Shown: positions 1 through 9,710 of the stretch, piece after piece | Position numbering within the stretch: the stretch's first letter is position 1 | Layout of the letters: the number at the start of each line of letters is the position of its first letter | DNA from: Campylobacter concisus | Lineage (GTDB): Bacteria > Campylobacterota > Campylobacteria > Campylobacterales > Campylobacteraceae | Assembly (NCBI RefSeq): GCF_015230015.1 | Contig: NZ_JAAKZC010000003.1 | Coordinates: 62,001 to 126,000, forward strand | Direction: 5' to 3' | Length of the DNA stretch: 64,000 bases | Notes under the pieces: model-generated | The model's input: only the letters and a program-made list of their open reading frames with translations | Told to the model about the DNA's origin: nothing | Database searches by the model: none | Program-made: the position numbers and the translations under genes

Positions 1-1040
1 CAACTGATAAATTTAATGACGCCCCAGTAGGAACTGGCGCATACAAGCTTGTAAAATGGAAAAAAGATGAGAGTTTGGAGTTTGTGGCAAATGAGAAATT
101 CTATAAAGGCGAGCCAAAGATAAAAAGGCTATTTTTAAAGATAGTTGGTGATGAAAATTTAAGGCTCGTTGGGCTTAAAAGCGGTGAGATCGACGTTGCG
201 CTCATTTCTCCAACTGGTGTAAATTTCATAAAAGATGATAAAAAATTAAGCTTGCTTAAGTTTAAAAGTGCGGACTATAGGGCTTTGATGTTTAACTTTG
301 AAGATCCTCTTTTTCAAGATAAAAATGTAAGGATAGCCCTAAACTACGCTGTAAATAAAGATGAGATCGTTAAAAATTTATTTCACGGATATGCAAGCGT
401 AGCGAATAATCCGATAGAAAAAAGCTTTGCAAATGATGAGGAGTTTAAATTTAGTTACGATCCTGCAAAGGCTAAAGAGTTACTTGAAAAGAGCGGCTTT
501 AAGAAAAATAAGGCTGGCTTTTTTGAAAAGGATGGCAAGGAGCTTGGCTTTGACATCTACGCCTTTAATAACGACATCTTAAGGGTCAATCTAGCCAAAA
601 TTTTAAGCAGCGAGCTAAATAAATTTGGCGTAAAAGCCAAAGCCTACGCAAAGCCAAGAACAGCCTTTAGCATAAGTAAGGTTGATAGCTTTGTGATCGG
701 CTGGGGAAGCCCGTTTGATCCAGACTTTCATACGTATAGAATTTTTGGCGGATTTGCCGATGTGAGCGTAAATGAAAATGGCTGGAACTTTAGCCACTAC
801 AAGGACGCAAACGTCGATCTTGCCTTAAAAAACGCTAGATATACAAAGGACGTGGAGCTTAGGAAAAAGCACTACAAAGAATTTCTAAAAGCGCTTCATG
901 AAAACCCACCTTACATTTTTATAGCCTATCTTGACTATCCGCTCGTTTTTAACAACAAAATTTCAGGCATCAAGACGCAAATTTTGGGACATCACGGGGC
1001 TGGATTTTTATGGAATATAAGAGAGTGGCAAGTAAAATAG
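1..1040 (+). CDS. ABC transporter substrate-binding protein, NikA/DppA type (5' end outside window)
   Basis: Periplasmic solute-binding protein of the SBP_bac_5 family (peptides, nickel chelates or similar), delivering its ligand to the permeases that follow. The open frame runs in from the left edge (frame of base 3) with no start in the window; about 345 residues are visible. The first visible residues include the family hallmark PVGTGAYKL, and later RIALNYAVNKDEIV and the aromatic-rich GWGSPFDPDFHTYRIFGG are typical of the fold. It heads a five-gene cluster in the order binding protein, permease, permease, ATPase, ATPase, as in the C. jejuni nikZYXWV and dpp-type operons. The substrate cannot be decided from sequence; nickel or small peptides are both possible. 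The TAG stop is in the same frame as the next gene, only 12 bases upstream of its probable start. Confidence 0.85.
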   Translation, partial: TDKFNDAPVGTGAYKLVKWKKDESLEFVANEKFYKGEPKIKRLFLKIVGDENLRLVGLKSGEIDVALISPTGVNFIKDDKKLSLLKFKSADYRALMFNFEDPLFQDKNVRIALNYAVNKDEIVKNLFHGYASVANNPIEKSFANDEEFKFSYDPAKAKELLEKSGFKKNKAGFFEKDGKELGFDIYAFNNDILRVNLAKILSSELNKFGVKAKAYAKPRTAFSISKVDSFVIGWGSPFDPDFHTYRIFGGFADVSVNENGWNFSHYKDANVDLALKNARYTKDVELRKKHYKEFLKALHENPPYIFIAYLDYPLVFNNKISGIKTQILGHHGAGFLWNIREWQVK

Positions 1041-1052
1041 TGGATAAAAACT

Positions 1053-1991
1053 TTGTTTAGAGCCATTTTAAAAACAGCGATCTCAAGCCTTGGGTTGCTG
1101 TTTTTTATCTCATTTTTTCTATTTTTGCTCATATATTTTTTGCCAGGAAACGTCACTGATGCGATGTTTTTGCGAAGTGAGGCGGTGAGCGTGGCTATAA
1201 AAGAGCAAATTTTAGAAAATTTGGGGCTAAAAGATGGCTTTTTTGTGCAGTATTTTAGATGGCTAGCTCACTTTGTCATGGGGGACTTTGGCACTAGTTT
1301 TGTAAGTGGAGCAAGCGTTTTTTTACTCATTAAAGAGAGGCTTTTAAACTCGCTTATCTTATTTTTTGCCTCATTTTTTCTGATAGTTTTTTTGTCCTTT
1401 TTCTTGGGGCTTTTAAGTGCCATTTATAAGAATAAATTTGCCGACATCTTTATAAATTTTAGCTCCTTTTTGCTGGCTTCATTGCCGCATTTTTATATCG
1501 CACTCGTGCTAATAGCGATCTTTAGCGTCTATCTAAACGTGCTGCCAAGCTCTGGCGCAAACGAGCTAGGATATAGCGGTGTAGGAGCTAAATTTATCAT
1601 CTTGCCAACGCTTGCCATCATCTTGCCACACCTTGGCGCAAACGTGAAATTTGTAAGAGACACGCTAAATCAAAGCCTAAACGCCGACTTTATCCAGACG
1701 GCTCACGCAAGAGGCTTGGGGCGGGGCAAAATTTATCTCTTTGCCATAAAGCACGCAAGCACCGATATAGTCTATTATTTTGCAACCCTTGTGGCTGGCG
1801 TTTTTACTGGCTCATACGTGATTGAGAGCATTTTTTCATTTCCGGGCATAGGCAAGCTTAGCCTTGATGCAGTCATTGCCAAGGACTACCCAGTCGCACT
1901 TGCGACCATTTTGCTAACGGCTGTTTTTGTCGTTTTTGCAAATTTGCTAGCTAAAATTTTTGCAATATTAGCAGATAAGAGAAATTTATGA
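1053..1991 (+). CDS. ABC transporter permease, NikB/DppB type
   Basis: Inner-membrane permease of the binding-protein-dependent family, first of two. About six hydrophobic segments are visible, starting with a long one at residues 6-30, plus the periplasmic loop GDFGTSFVSG and the cytoplasmic EAA loop near residues 212-232 (FIQTAHARGLGRGKIYLFAI) that contacts the ATPase. The best start is TTG at 1053; the only other codons after the upstream TAG are TGG, ATA, AAA and ACT, so the gene is confined to this short gap. No good Shine-Dalgarno is visible, which suggests translation coupled to the binding-protein gene. The 3' end overlaps the next permease by four bases (ATGA). Confidence 0.85.
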   Translation: MFRAILKTAISSLGLLFFISFFLFLLIYFLPGNVTDAMFLRSEAVSVAIKEQILENLGLKDGFFVQYFRWLAHFVMGDFGTSFVSGASVFLLIKERLLNSLILFFASFFLIVFLSFFLGLLSAIYKNKFADIFINFSSFLLASLPHFYIALVLIAIFSVYLNVLPSSGANELGYSGVGAKFIILPTLAIILPHLGANVKFVRDTLNQSLNADFIQTAHARGLGRGKIYLFAIKHASTDIVYYFATLVAGVFTGSYVIESIFSFPGIGKLSLDAVIAKDYPVALATILLTAVFVVFANLLAKIFAILADKRNL

Positions 1992-2788
1992 GAAAAGTCA
2001 TATTTTTTCTAGCCTGTTTTGTCTTTTTGGCACTTATTTTATTTGCCTTTGTGACGCCGTTTTTTTCTAAATTTGAGCCAAATTTCACTGACTTTATGGC
2101 GGTAAATTTAGCCCCAAGTAGCGAGCATATCTTTGGCACTGACATCCTAGGCAGGGACAATCTCATAAGAGTTGCCTATGCGCTTAAAAACTCGCTTCTT
2201 GTCTTGCTTTTAGCTGGCTTTTTAACGACGCTTTTTTCGCTCATCTACGCATATTTTGGCACGAGCAAGAGCAGTGTTTGCGAGAGCCTTTTTGATAAGG
2301 GGCTTGATGCCTTTTTGAGCATACCAAACATCGTTTTTATCATGCTTTTTAGCTCATTTAGTAGCGGAGATATCTTTATAACATCTTTTATCATCGCCAT
2401 TTGCTCCTTTATGCAGGGTGCAAAAGTCTTTATGCAAAATTTAAGGCTTAATAAAAAGTGCGACTACGCCGAGCAAGCTGTGATAAATGGCGCTGGTAAA
2501 TTTAGCCTTATCTGCTTTGAAATTTTGCCAAATTTAAAGCATCTTGTAGTTAGCATCTTTGGCATAAACGCGATAAATGCGGTCGTCATGGAGGCCACGC
2601 TTGGTTTTTTTGGTGTGGGAAGTGATGCAAACAAAATAAGCCTTGGCATCATGCTAAATGAGAGCAAAGAAGCGCTTTTTCTTGGCTCTTGGTGGATGGT
2701 GCTTTTCCCTGGCGTGACGCTATTTTTGCTCATCCTTGCAACCTCGATCATCACCTCAAATTTAAAAAATGGCAATATAAAAATATGA
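1988..2788 (+). CDS. ABC transporter permease, NikC/DppC type
   Basis: Second membrane subunit of the importer. It begins with one N-terminal transmembrane helix (residues 3-25), then the FGTDILGRDNLIRVAYALKN stretch that marks the DppC/OppC/NikC subfamily, five further hydrophobic segments, and an EAA-like cytoplasmic loop around CDYAEQAVINGAGKFSLICF. At 266 residues it is slightly short for the family (270-300) but shows no break. Start ATG overlaps the previous stop; its own TGA overlaps the ATG of the next gene, so the five genes read as one translationally coupled unit. Confidence 0.85.
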   Translation: MRKVIFFLACFVFLALILFAFVTPFFSKFEPNFTDFMAVNLAPSSEHIFGTDILGRDNLIRVAYALKNSLLVLLLAGFLTTLFSLIYAYFGTSKSSVCESLFDKGLDAFLSIPNIVFIMLFSSFSSGDIFITSFIIAICSFMQGAKVFMQNLRLNKKCDYAEQAVINGAGKFSLICFEILPNLKHLVVSIFGINAINAVVMEATLGFFGVGSDANKISLGIMLNESKEALFLGSWWMVLFPGVTLFLLILATSIITSNLKNGNIKI

Positions 2789-3465
2789 TAGAGATTAAAA
2801 ATTTAAACGTTTTTTATAAAGATAGGCAGCTTTTGCGTGAGCTTGATTTTGACATGAGCGAGGGTAAATTTATAGGTATCACGGGTGCAAGTGGCAGTGG
2901 CAAATCGCTCTTTGCAAAGAGCTTAATAAGGCTTTTTGATGATGAATTTAGAGTGAGGGCGGATAAATTTAAGATAGCTGGGCGAGATATCTTAAATTTA
3001 AGCCAAAACGAGCTAAAAGAGCACCGACGAAAGGTCGCTGCGCTTGTTTTTCAAAACTCTATTGCCAGCCTTCATCCGCTCTTAAACGTGGGCGATCACT
3101 TTAATGCCTATCTTGATGGCGACAAAAGGGCGAATAAAGAGCTTGCGTTTGCTTATTTTAGGGAGTTTGGGCTAGATAATGCAAATCTCATCTGGCACAA
3201 ATACTCATACGAGCTAAGTGGCGGTGAGGCGAGCCGTGTGCAGATAGCTCTGGCGCTTTGTTTAAAGCCAAAAATTTTAGTCTGCGACGAGATAACAAGC
3301 GGGCTTGATAGCATTAGCGGTAGCCACGTGGCAGGCATCTTGGAGAGTCTAAAGGGCAAGATGAGCGTCATCTTTATCTCGCACGATGAGGCGCTAACGA
3401 ACTATCTTAGTGATGAAATTTGGCAGATGAGAGATGGGCGGCTAAATTTAAAGGAAAATGCGTGA
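2785..3465 (+). CDS. ABC transporter ATP-binding protein, NikD/DppD type
   Basis: First ATPase of the importer. Walker A GASGSGKS is near residues 32-39, the Q-loop is LVFQNSIASLHPL, the ABC signature is LSGGEASRV, Walker B is ILVCDEITSGLD and the H-loop is IFISHD. The start is ATG 2785, which overlaps the permease stop (ATGATAG...); a longer reading frame upstream lies inside the permease gene and is rejected. At 226 residues it is shorter than typical DppD (about 330) because it lacks the C-terminal oligopeptide-binding extension with its iron-sulfur or zinc cysteines. That short form is common in Campylobacter and is more NikD-like. Confidence 0.85.
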   Translation: MIEIKNLNVFYKDRQLLRELDFDMSEGKFIGITGASGSGKSLFAKSLIRLFDDEFRVRADKFKIAGRDILNLSQNELKEHRRKVAALVFQNSIASLHPLLNVGDHFNAYLDGDKRANKELAFAYFREFGLDNANLIWHKYSYELSGGEASRVQIALALCLKPKILVCDEITSGLDSISGSHVAGILESLKGKMSVIFISHDEALTNYLSDEIWQMRDGRLNLKENA

Positions 3466-4211
3466 AAATAAGGCTCAAAAACGTCTCAAAAAGTTTAAGT
3501 TTTAAGGAACATTTTAACGCTAAGGCTGAAGTGTTGCACCTTTTAGAGGGGATAAATTTCGAGCTTGATGATGGCGAAAATTTAGCCATTTTGGGTCAAA
3601 GTGGCAGTGGTAAAAGCACGCTTGCAAAGCTTATATCATTTAGCGAGCAAAAAAGTGGGGGCAAAATTTATATAAACGATGAAGAGATCACGGACAAAAA
3701 TGAGCTCAAAAAAGATATCAGATATATCTTGCAAAACCAAAAACAAGCCCTAAATCCAGCGCTAAAAGTAAAAACAGCCATCGCCCACGTGAGATCGTAT
3801 CTAAAGCTTAGTTTTAGCGAAAATGAGCTTAAGGAGCTAATGGTAAATTTAAATTTAAAAGATGAAATTTTAGAGAAATTTCCCTCTCAGCTAAGTGGCG
3901 GCGAGGCGACAAGGGTCGGGATCTTGCTAGCGCTTCTTTCAAAACCAAAAATTTTAATCTGCGACGAGATAACAAGCGGACTTGACAATGAGACAAAGCA
4001 AAAGATCATAAATTTGCTTTTAAGCTTGGATGAAAATATCAGCATAATTTTCATCACGCACGATATCCTAAGTGCGATGAAGATAGCCAAAAAGGTGCTA
4101 ATAATCGAATCTGGCAATCAAGTGGCTTTTGGTAAATTTGATGATCTATCAAGCCAAAATGTCCTTAAAAAATACCTCGACGCAGCTAAATTTTATGAGG
4201 GCAAACTTTGA
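3462..4211 (+). CDS. ABC transporter ATP-binding protein, NikE/DppF type
   Basis: Second ATPase of the importer, 249 residues. Walker A is GQSGSGKST, the Q-loop ILQNQKQALNP, the signature LSGGEATRV, Walker B ILICDEITSGLD and the H-loop IFITHD. The GTG at 3462 is chosen because it overlaps the stop of the preceding ATPase (GTGA) and starts directly with KIRLKNVSKS; the longer frame from 3420 would be buried in the preceding gene. The gene closes the importer cluster. A TATAAT hexamer directly behind its stop suggests that the next gene has its own promoter. Confidence 0.84.
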   Translation: MKIRLKNVSKSLSFKEHFNAKAEVLHLLEGINFELDDGENLAILGQSGSGKSTLAKLISFSEQKSGGKIYINDEEITDKNELKKDIRYILQNQKQALNPALKVKTAIAHVRSYLKLSFSENELKELMVNLNLKDEILEKFPSQLSGGEATRVGILLALLSKPKILICDEITSGLDNETKQKIINLLLSLDENISIIFITHDILSAMKIAKKVLIIESGNQVAFGKFDDLSSQNVLKKYLDAAKFYEGKL

Positions 4212-4217
4212 TATAAT
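4212..4217 (+). promoter_or_regulatory. Probable -10 element for queH
   Basis: A perfect TATAAT lies directly after the TGA of the last ABC gene, 20 bases before the TTG start of queH. Campylobacter vegetative promoters depend mainly on the -10 box, so this is a plausible promoter; no clear -35 is seen. Confidence 0.5.
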
Positions 4218-4237
4218 GCAAGCAAAAAAGGTCAAAT

Positions 4238-5314
4238 TTGCTAGTTCATATCTGCTGCTCGGTCGATAGCCACTACTTTTTACAGCGCCTACGAAAAGAT
4301 TATCCAAATGAACGAATAGTAGGCTATTTTTACGATCCAAACATACATCCATATAGTGAGTTTTTACTGCGTTTTGAGGACGTGAAGCGAAGCTGCGAGA
4401 AGCTAGGCATCGAGCTAATATGTGGCGAATACGACTACGAAGCGTGGCTTGGTGGCACAAAGGGGCTTGAAGATGAGCCAGAAAAGGGCAAAAGGTGCGA
4501 GTACTGCTTTCATTTTCGCATGGCAGACTCCGCCAAAAAGGCGCTTGAGCTTGGTCTAAATAAGATCACGACGACGCTTTTGATGAGCCCCAAAAAAGAC
4601 TTTTCTCAGCTTAAAAGGGCGCTTGATGAGGCAGTGGCTGGCTCAAATTTAGAAGCGGTTGCGGTTGATTATAGAAAAAATGGCGGCACAAGCGAGCAGT
4701 TTATCCTCGCTAAAAAAGACAAACTCTATCACCAAAACTACTGCGGCTGCGTCTTTGCGCTAAAAAAGCAGCGTGACTCGCAAAATTTGCCCCAAAGTGA
4801 GCTAATGAGCGATGTTCGCGCAAGGGCACTTTATGGAAGCATAGAAGCGAGACTTGAGCTTTACAAAAATGTGCGCGAGTGCGAAGCGAGAAGAGAGAAA
4901 TTTCACCTTTTTAGAAGAAGGTTTTTAAACTACAGACTCTTGCGCGCTAGTGTGAAATTTGAAGCAGTTGTGGTGCCAAGCTACTTTGTGCTCTACTCTG
5001 GCTTTAAAAGAGAGAGCTTAAAGCTAAATGTGGAGCGTGACTGCGAAATGGACGATGAGCTAAAAGAGGGCGTAGTTTTTATGAGCATAGAGCGCTTTAA
5101 TAAATTTACAAATAGCAAATTTAAAAGCGTTGATGAGCTTTGTAAAAGGCCGCTTGAACTTGGCGCTGAGATGAAATTTCGCCGTGATATAAGCGGGGAG
5201 TTTTCACAAAATCCTATCATCATCCTAGACGAGGTCAAAAAGGGCAGCTACGAAATTTACGCAAAGGCTGCTTTTTATAACGACAGCGAAGAAATTTTGG
5301 TTTTAGAGGGCTAA
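4238..5314 (+). CDS. queH: Epoxyqueuosine reductase QueH
   Basis: Reduces epoxyqueuosine to queuosine, the last step of the wobble-base modification in tRNAs with GUN anticodons; non-orthologous replacement of cobalamin-dependent QueG. The 358-residue protein begins with the DUF208/QueH signature LVHICCSVDSHYF (Cys6-Cys7), followed by FYDPNIHPYSEF, then CEYC (Cys87, Cys90) and YCGC (Cys169, Cys171), the cysteines expected to hold the iron-sulfur and adjacent metal sites. The last 150 residues form a C-terminal extension beyond the minimal family. The start is TTG, preceded at proper spacing by AAAAAGG; there is no usable ATG in frame. It sits alone between the importer and fabZ. Confidence 0.9.
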   Translation: MLVHICCSVDSHYFLQRLRKDYPNERIVGYFYDPNIHPYSEFLLRFEDVKRSCEKLGIELICGEYDYEAWLGGTKGLEDEPEKGKRCEYCFHFRMADSAKKALELGLNKITTTLLMSPKKDFSQLKRALDEAVAGSNLEAVAVDYRKNGGTSEQFILAKKDKLYHQNYCGCVFALKKQRDSQNLPQSELMSDVRARALYGSIEARLELYKNVRECEARREKFHLFRRRFLNYRLLRASVKFEAVVVPSYFVLYSGFKRESLKLNVERDCEMDDELKEGVVFMSIERFNKFTNSKFKSVDELCKRPLELGAEMKFRRDISGEFSQNPIIILDEVKKGSYEIYAKAAFYNDSEEILVLEG

Positions 5315-5387
5315 ATTTAGACCTATTAATGCTAAATTTCAGAGATTTTAAAAGAGGTTAATAATTTTTTTCTTAGTATAAATTTGT

Positions 5388-5393
5388 TACAAT
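5388..5393 (+). promoter_or_regulatory. Possible -10 element for fabZ operon
   Basis: TACAAT, preceded by AT-rich DNA with a run of T (5364-5371), lies 31 bases before the GTG of fabZ. The spacing suits a Campylobacter sigma-70 promoter, but this rests on sequence appearance only. Confidence 0.4.
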
Positions 5394-5424
5394 CTGCCAA
5401 AATTTACATTACTAAGGCTAAAAC

Positions 5425-5871
5425 GTGATAGACGTCGTAGAAATTCAAAAAATTCTCCCACATAGATTTCCATTTTTGCTTATCGATAGAGTTGTCGAGC
5501 TTGATCCTGCAAAAAACATCGTCGCTTATAAAAATGTAACCATTGGCGAGCCGATATTTCAGGGGCACTTCCCGGGTCACCCGATCTATCCTGGCGTGAT
5601 GATCATTGAGGGTATGGCGCAAGCTGGCGGCGTGCTAGCGTTTAAGAGTATGAGTGACGAGCACCAAGCTGGCATCGAGAACAAAGTGGTCTATTTTATG
5701 AGCATAGACGGAGCGAAATTTCGCCATCCAGTCCGCCCTGGAGATAGGCTAGAGTATAGATTAAACGTGCTAAAACACAAGGGAAATATTTGGGTGCTTG
5801 AGGGCAAAGCATATGTCGATGATGTGCTATGCGCCGAGGTTGAACTTAAAGCGATGATAGTCGATAAATAG
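5425..5871 (+). CDS. fabZ: 3-hydroxyacyl-ACP dehydratase FabZ
   Basis: Dehydrates beta-hydroxyacyl-ACP in fatty acid elongation. The 148-residue hot-dog-fold protein has [11 protein letters not shown] near residue 13 and the active-site segment [12 protein letters not shown] followed by EGMAQAGG; His48 and Glu62 are the expected catalytic pair. The start is GTG at 5425, with TAAGG 8-12 bases upstream. It is followed 26 bases later by lpxA, a pairing found widely because both enzymes draw on 3-hydroxyacyl-ACP, and then by clpX, mreB and mreC as in C. jejuni. Confidence 0.95.
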   Translation: MIDVVEIQKILPHRFPFLLIDRVVELDPAKNIVAYKNVTIGEPIFQGHFPGHPIYPGVMIIEGMAQAGGVLAFKSMSDEHQAGIENKVVYFMSIDGAKFRHPVRPGDRLEYRLNVLKHKGNIWVLEGKAYVDDVLCAEVELKAMIVDK

Positions 5872-5897
5872 GCTTTTGCTTAAGAAAAAGAGAAAAA

Positions 5898-6686
5898 ATG
5901 AAAAATATCCACCAAACAGCCGTTATAGAAGATGGAGCGATCATTGGAGATGACGCAAATATCGAGGCTTACGCATTTGTGAGCAAAGATGCGGTCCTTG
6001 GCAACAACGTCACGATAAAGCAAGGTGCTAGGGTGCTTGGCAAGACCAAGATCGGCGATAACTCTCGCATTTTTAGCTATGCGATCGTAGGCGACATCCC
6101 GCAGGATATCAGCTATAAAGATGAGGTTGATACTGGCGTCATTATCGGCGAGCACGCAACTATACGTGAGTTTTGCACGATAAACTCAGGCACGCACAAG
6201 GGCGATGGCATAACAAGGATCGGAGATAACGCCTTTATCATGGCATATTCTCACATCGCACATGACTGCATCATCGGTAGTAACGTCATTTTGGCAAACA
6301 ACGCAACTCTAGCAGGCCACGTAGAGCTTGGCGACTACGCTGTTGTGGGCGGTCTTACGCCTATTCATCAGTTTGTAAGAGTTGGGGAAAGCTGCATGGT
6401 CGCAGGGGCAAGTGCGCTCAGTCAAGATGTAGTGCCATTTTGCCTAGCTGAGGGCAACAGAGCCTATATAAGAAGCTTAAATTTAGTTGGCATTAGGCGT
6501 AGATTTGACAAAGAGCAGGTTGAAGAGCTTGTTCGCGCTTATAAATTTTTGTTTAATCAAGGCATCAGCCTAAAAGATCAAGCAAACGAGCTGATCGTAA
6601 AAACTAGCGACGAAAATGTTAAAAAAATGTGTAAATTTATATTAGAAACTACAAGAGGAATTCCGCTTGCAAAAGGAAGAGATTAA
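5898..6686 (+). CDS. lpxA: UDP-N-acetylglucosamine acyltransferase LpxA
   Basis: First step of lipid A synthesis: transfers a 3-hydroxyacyl chain from ACP to UDP-GlcNAc in the cytoplasm. The 262 residues carry hexapeptide repeats from the N-terminus ([28 protein letters not shown] and more) forming a left-handed beta helix, the conserved [17 protein letters not shown] with the catalytic His, and a helical C-terminal domain (from about residue 190). Length matches the family. Its TAA overlaps the ATG of clpX by one base. Confidence 0.95.
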   Translation: MKNIHQTAVIEDGAIIGDDANIEAYAFVSKDAVLGNNVTIKQGARVLGKTKIGDNSRIFSYAIVGDIPQDISYKDEVDTGVIIGEHATIREFCTINSGTHKGDGITRIGDNAFIMAYSHIAHDCIIGSNVILANNATLAGHVELGDYAVVGGLTPIHQFVRVGESCMVAGASALSQDVVPFCLAEGNRAYIRSLNLVGIRRRFDKEQVEELVRAYKFLFNQGISLKDQANELIVKTSDENVKKMCKFILETTRGIPLAKGRD

Positions 6687-7918
6687 TGGCTAGAAAGTGT
6701 AATTTTTGTGGCGAGGCCGAGTCTGCTGAGAGAAGGTTATTAGCAGACATCGAAGGAAACGCCTATATATGCGAGTATTGCATAGCAGCAGCATACGATA
6801 TGATACATGGTGATACGAGTGTAGAAGAGAGTAAAAATGATGAGGCGATAGAGTATCAAAAGCTCACACCAAAGGAGCTAAAAGCGGTACTTGATAACTA
6901 CGTGATCGGTCAAGATAGGGCTAAAAAGGTCTTTAGCGTCGGCGTATATAACCACTATAAGAGAATTTTTAAACAAAGCGACATCAAAGACGACACTGAA
7001 ATTTCAAAATCAAACATCTTGCTTGTTGGCCCAACTGGAAGCGGCAAGACGTTGATGGCTCAGACTTTAGCGAGATTTCTTGATGTGCCTATCGCGATTT
7101 GCGATGCGACAAGCCTAACTGAGGCTGGATATGTCGGCGAGGACGTTGAAAACATCCTTACAAGGCTCTTGCAAGCTGCAAATGGCGACGTGAAAAAGGC
7201 GGAGCAGGGTATAGTCTTTGTCGATGAGATCGATAAGATCGCTAGAATGAGCGAAAACAGAAGCATCACAAGAGACGTTTCAGGTGAGGGCGTGCAGCAA
7301 GCGCTTTTAAAGATCATCGAAGGCAGCGTCGTAAATATCCCACCAAAAGGCGGCAGAAAGCATCCAAACCAAGACTTCATACAGATAGATACGACAAATA
7401 TCTTATTTGTTTGCGGCGGTGCATTTGACGGACTTCTTGACATCATCGAGCGCAGAGTTGGTAAAAACGTACTTGGCTTTAACCAAGAAAAACGTGGCAA
7501 AAATGAAAAAGAAAATTTGCTAAGCCTGCTTGAGCCAGACGATCTTGTAAAGTACGGCCTCATCCCAGAGCTAATCGGCAGACTTCACGTGGTTGCTACT
7601 TTAAATGAGATAACAAAAGAGGATATGGTTAAAATTTTGACCGAGCCAAAAAATGCGATATTAAAACAATATCAAAAGCTCTGTGCGATTGACGGCGCTA
7701 CGCTTAAATTTGATGATGAGGCGCTTGAAGAGATAGCGAGCCTTGCTATCGAGCGAAAGACTGGAGCAAGAGGGCTTAGAAGCATAATGGAAGAGCTCAT
7801 GACAGATATAATGTATGATCTGCCAGAGCTAAAAGACTACGATATCGTGATCTCAAAAGAGACGGTAAAAGATAAGGCAAAGCCGATTTTGGTAAAGCAC
7901 AATAAATTAACAGCGTAA
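6686..7918 (+). CDS. clpX: ATP-dependent Clp protease ATP-binding subunit ClpX
   Basis: AAA+ unfoldase that feeds substrates to ClpP. The N-terminal zinc-binding domain has Cys5, Cys8, Cys29 and Cys32. Walker A is GPTGSGKT at about residues 115-122, Walker B is FVDEIDK, and the ClpP-docking loop appears as LGF within [14 protein letters not shown], in place of the usual IGF. The sensor-2 region [11 protein letters not shown] is near residue 357. At 410 residues it is full length. It is coupled to lpxA, and mreB follows after 9 bases. Confidence 0.96.
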   Translation: MARKCNFCGEAESAERRLLADIEGNAYICEYCIAAAYDMIHGDTSVEESKNDEAIEYQKLTPKELKAVLDNYVIGQDRAKKVFSVGVYNHYKRIFKQSDIKDDTEISKSNILLVGPTGSGKTLMAQTLARFLDVPIAICDATSLTEAGYVGEDVENILTRLLQAANGDVKKAEQGIVFVDEIDKIARMSENRSITRDVSGEGVQQALLKIIEGSVVNIPPKGGRKHPNQDFIQIDTTNILFVCGGAFDGLLDIIERRVGKNVLGFNQEKRGKNEKENLLSLLEPDDLVKYGLIPELIGRLHVVATLNEITKEDMVKILTEPKNAILKQYQKLCAIDGATLKFDDEALEEIASLAIERKTGARGLRSIMEELMTDIMYDLPELKDYDIVISKETVKDKAKPILVKHNKLTA

Positions 7919-7927
7919 AGGAAATAG

Positions 7928-8965
7928 ATGTTTTTAGATCAGGTTATAGGTTTTTTCTCAAGTGATATGGGTATAGATTTAGGTACGGCAAACACTTTGG
8001 TTTTGGTAAAAGATAAGGGAATAATCATAAATGAACCATCAGTTGTTGCAGTAAGACGTGAAAAATATGGAAAACAAAAAATTCTAGCAGTCGGCCACGC
8101 TGCAAAAGAGATGGTGGGAAAAACTCCTGGCGACATCGAGGCTATAAGACCGATGAGAGATGGCGTTATCGCGGACTTTGACATGACAGAGAGGATGATA
8201 CGCTACTTTATAGAAAAGACCCATAGAAGGAAAAATTTCTTACGCCCAAGGATCATCATCTCAGTTCCTTACGGACTTACTCAGGTTGAGAGAAAGGCTG
8301 TTAGAGAGAGTGCGCTAAGTGCTGGTGCAAGAGAGGTATTTTTGATAGAAGAGCCTATGGCAGCGGCTATCGGAGCAAATTTACCAGTTCGCGAGCCACA
8401 AGGCAACCTTGTAGTTGATATCGGTGGTGGTACGACTGAGATCGGTGTCGTCTCACTTGGCGGTTTAGTCATCTCAAAATCTATCCGCACAGCTGGCGAC
8501 AAGATAGATAGCAGTATAGTTAATTACATAAAAGAAAAATACAACTTACTAATAGGCGAGAGAACAGGCGAGGAGATAAAGATCGCTGTGGGCTCTGCTG
8601 TGCAGCTTGAAAAAGAGCTAAGCGTAGTGGTAAAAGGACGCGACCAAGTGAGCGGTCTTTTAAGCAGGGTTGAGCTGACAAGCGAGGATGTGAGAGAGGC
8701 GATGAGAGAGCCACTAAAAGAGATCGCAGATGCTCTAAAAACCGTGCTTGAGATGATGCCGCCTGATCTTGCTGGCGATATCGTCGAGACTGGTATCGTG
8801 CTAACTGGCGGTGGAGCGCTTATTAGAGGGCTTGATAAGTTCTTGTCTGATATCGTTAAACTTCCAGTATTTGTAGCTGATGAGCCGCTTCTTGCTGTTG
8901 CTAGAGGCACAGGCAAGGCACTTCAAGAGATCGGACTTTTACAACAGCTAACAAATGAAGAGTAA
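7928..8965 (+). CDS. mreB: Rod shape-determining protein MreB
   Basis: Actin-like cytoskeletal ATPase that organises lateral wall synthesis. The 345 residues begin with a short amphipathic, membrane-binding start, then phosphate-1 motif DLGTANTLV, phosphate-2 VVDIGGGTTEIGVVSLGG and adenosine motif VLTGGGALIRG. AGGAAA just upstream of the ATG serves as ribosome-binding site. It overlaps mreC by 11 bases, so the two are translationally coupled, consistent with MreB and MreC acting in one complex. Confidence 0.96.
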   Translation: MFLDQVIGFFSSDMGIDLGTANTLVLVKDKGIIINEPSVVAVRREKYGKQKILAVGHAAKEMVGKTPGDIEAIRPMRDGVIADFDMTERMIRYFIEKTHRRKNFLRPRIIISVPYGLTQVERKAVRESALSAGAREVFLIEEPMAAAIGANLPVREPQGNLVVDIGGGTTEIGVVSLGGLVISKSIRTAGDKIDSSIVNYIKEKYNLLIGERTGEEIKIAVGSAVQLEKELSVVVKGRDQVSGLLSRVELTSEDVREAMREPLKEIADALKTVLEMMPPDLAGDIVETGIVLTGGGALIRGLDKFLSDIVKLPVFVADEPLLAVARGTGKALQEIGLLQQLTNEE

Positions 8966-9710
8966 GATTGTTCTTTTTGTTTTTATAGCGTTGCTTGCTG
9001 GCGCCTCGATGTTTAAGGGCGAAATTTTAAGCAACATATCTATCAAATTTAGCAACTACGCTATAAATTCATACGACAATTTTGCTAAAAGCGTAAAAGA
9101 CTATATAAACGAATATTTTAGGCAGGCTAGCGAGATAGAAAAACTAAGAGCGCAAAACAAAGAGCTAGAGCGCTCAGCCACGCTTCTATCTACTTTTGCA
9201 AACGAGCTAAATCAAATTTTAAAAGATAAAAACTCAACTGCCTACGCCCCAGCCGTAAAGCTAGTAAAAGGGCTTAGCTACGTGCATATCGGGGATTATA
9301 ATAAAATTTGGATAAGCGAGTTTGAAGGATACGACCCAAATAAAATTTATGGGCTCATATATCAAGGAAGCAGCGCTGGCATCGTCATCGCAAAAGACGG
9401 CAAGCCGCTAGCATACTTGCAAAATGACCCAAAAAGTATATTTGCAGTCTATATAGGAAATGAGAAAATTCCAGGCGTCGCGCATGGAAATCAAGGCCAA
9501 ATAATGGTGAAATTTATCCCGCAATGGCTCAGCCCAAAAGAGGGCGACGAGGTCTTTACGAGCGGGCTTGACGGGATATTTTTTAGTGGGGTGCCAGTAG
9601 GGCGCGTGAGTAAAATTTTAAAAGAGAGCTCCTATCAAAGCGTGATAGTTGAGCCCTATGCAAAGCTAAACATACCAAACTACCTATACGTTGTAACAAA
9701 GGAAAAATGA
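8955..9710 (+). CDS. mreC: Rod shape-determining protein MreC
   Basis: Membrane-anchored periplasmic scaffold of the elongasome. One N-terminal transmembrane segment (about residues 4-20), a coiled-coil stretch (about 50-85, [19 protein letters not shown]), then the beta-barrel MreC core with [17 protein letters not shown] and [19 protein letters not shown]. At 251 residues it is a compact family member. The start overlaps mreB; its TGA overlaps the first ATG of carB. No mreD is seen. Confidence 0.93.
   Translation: MKSKIVLFVFIALLAGASMFKGEILSNISIKFSNYAINSYDNFAKSVKDYINEYFRQASEIEKLRAQNKELERSATLLSTFANELNQILKDKNSTAYAPAVKLVKGLSYVHIGDYNKIWISEFEGYDPNKIYGLIYQGSSAGIVIAKDGKPLAYLQNDPKSIFAVYIGNEKIPGVAHGNQGQIMVKFIPQWLSPKEGDEVFTSGLDGIFFSGVPVGRVSKILKESSYQSVIVEPYAKLNIPNYLYVVTKEK

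Noticed and set aside
7060-7563. 167-codon antisense frame in clpX
   Set aside because: Lies wholly opposite the conserved AAA+ core; Ser/Phe/Pro-rich composition typical of a shadow.
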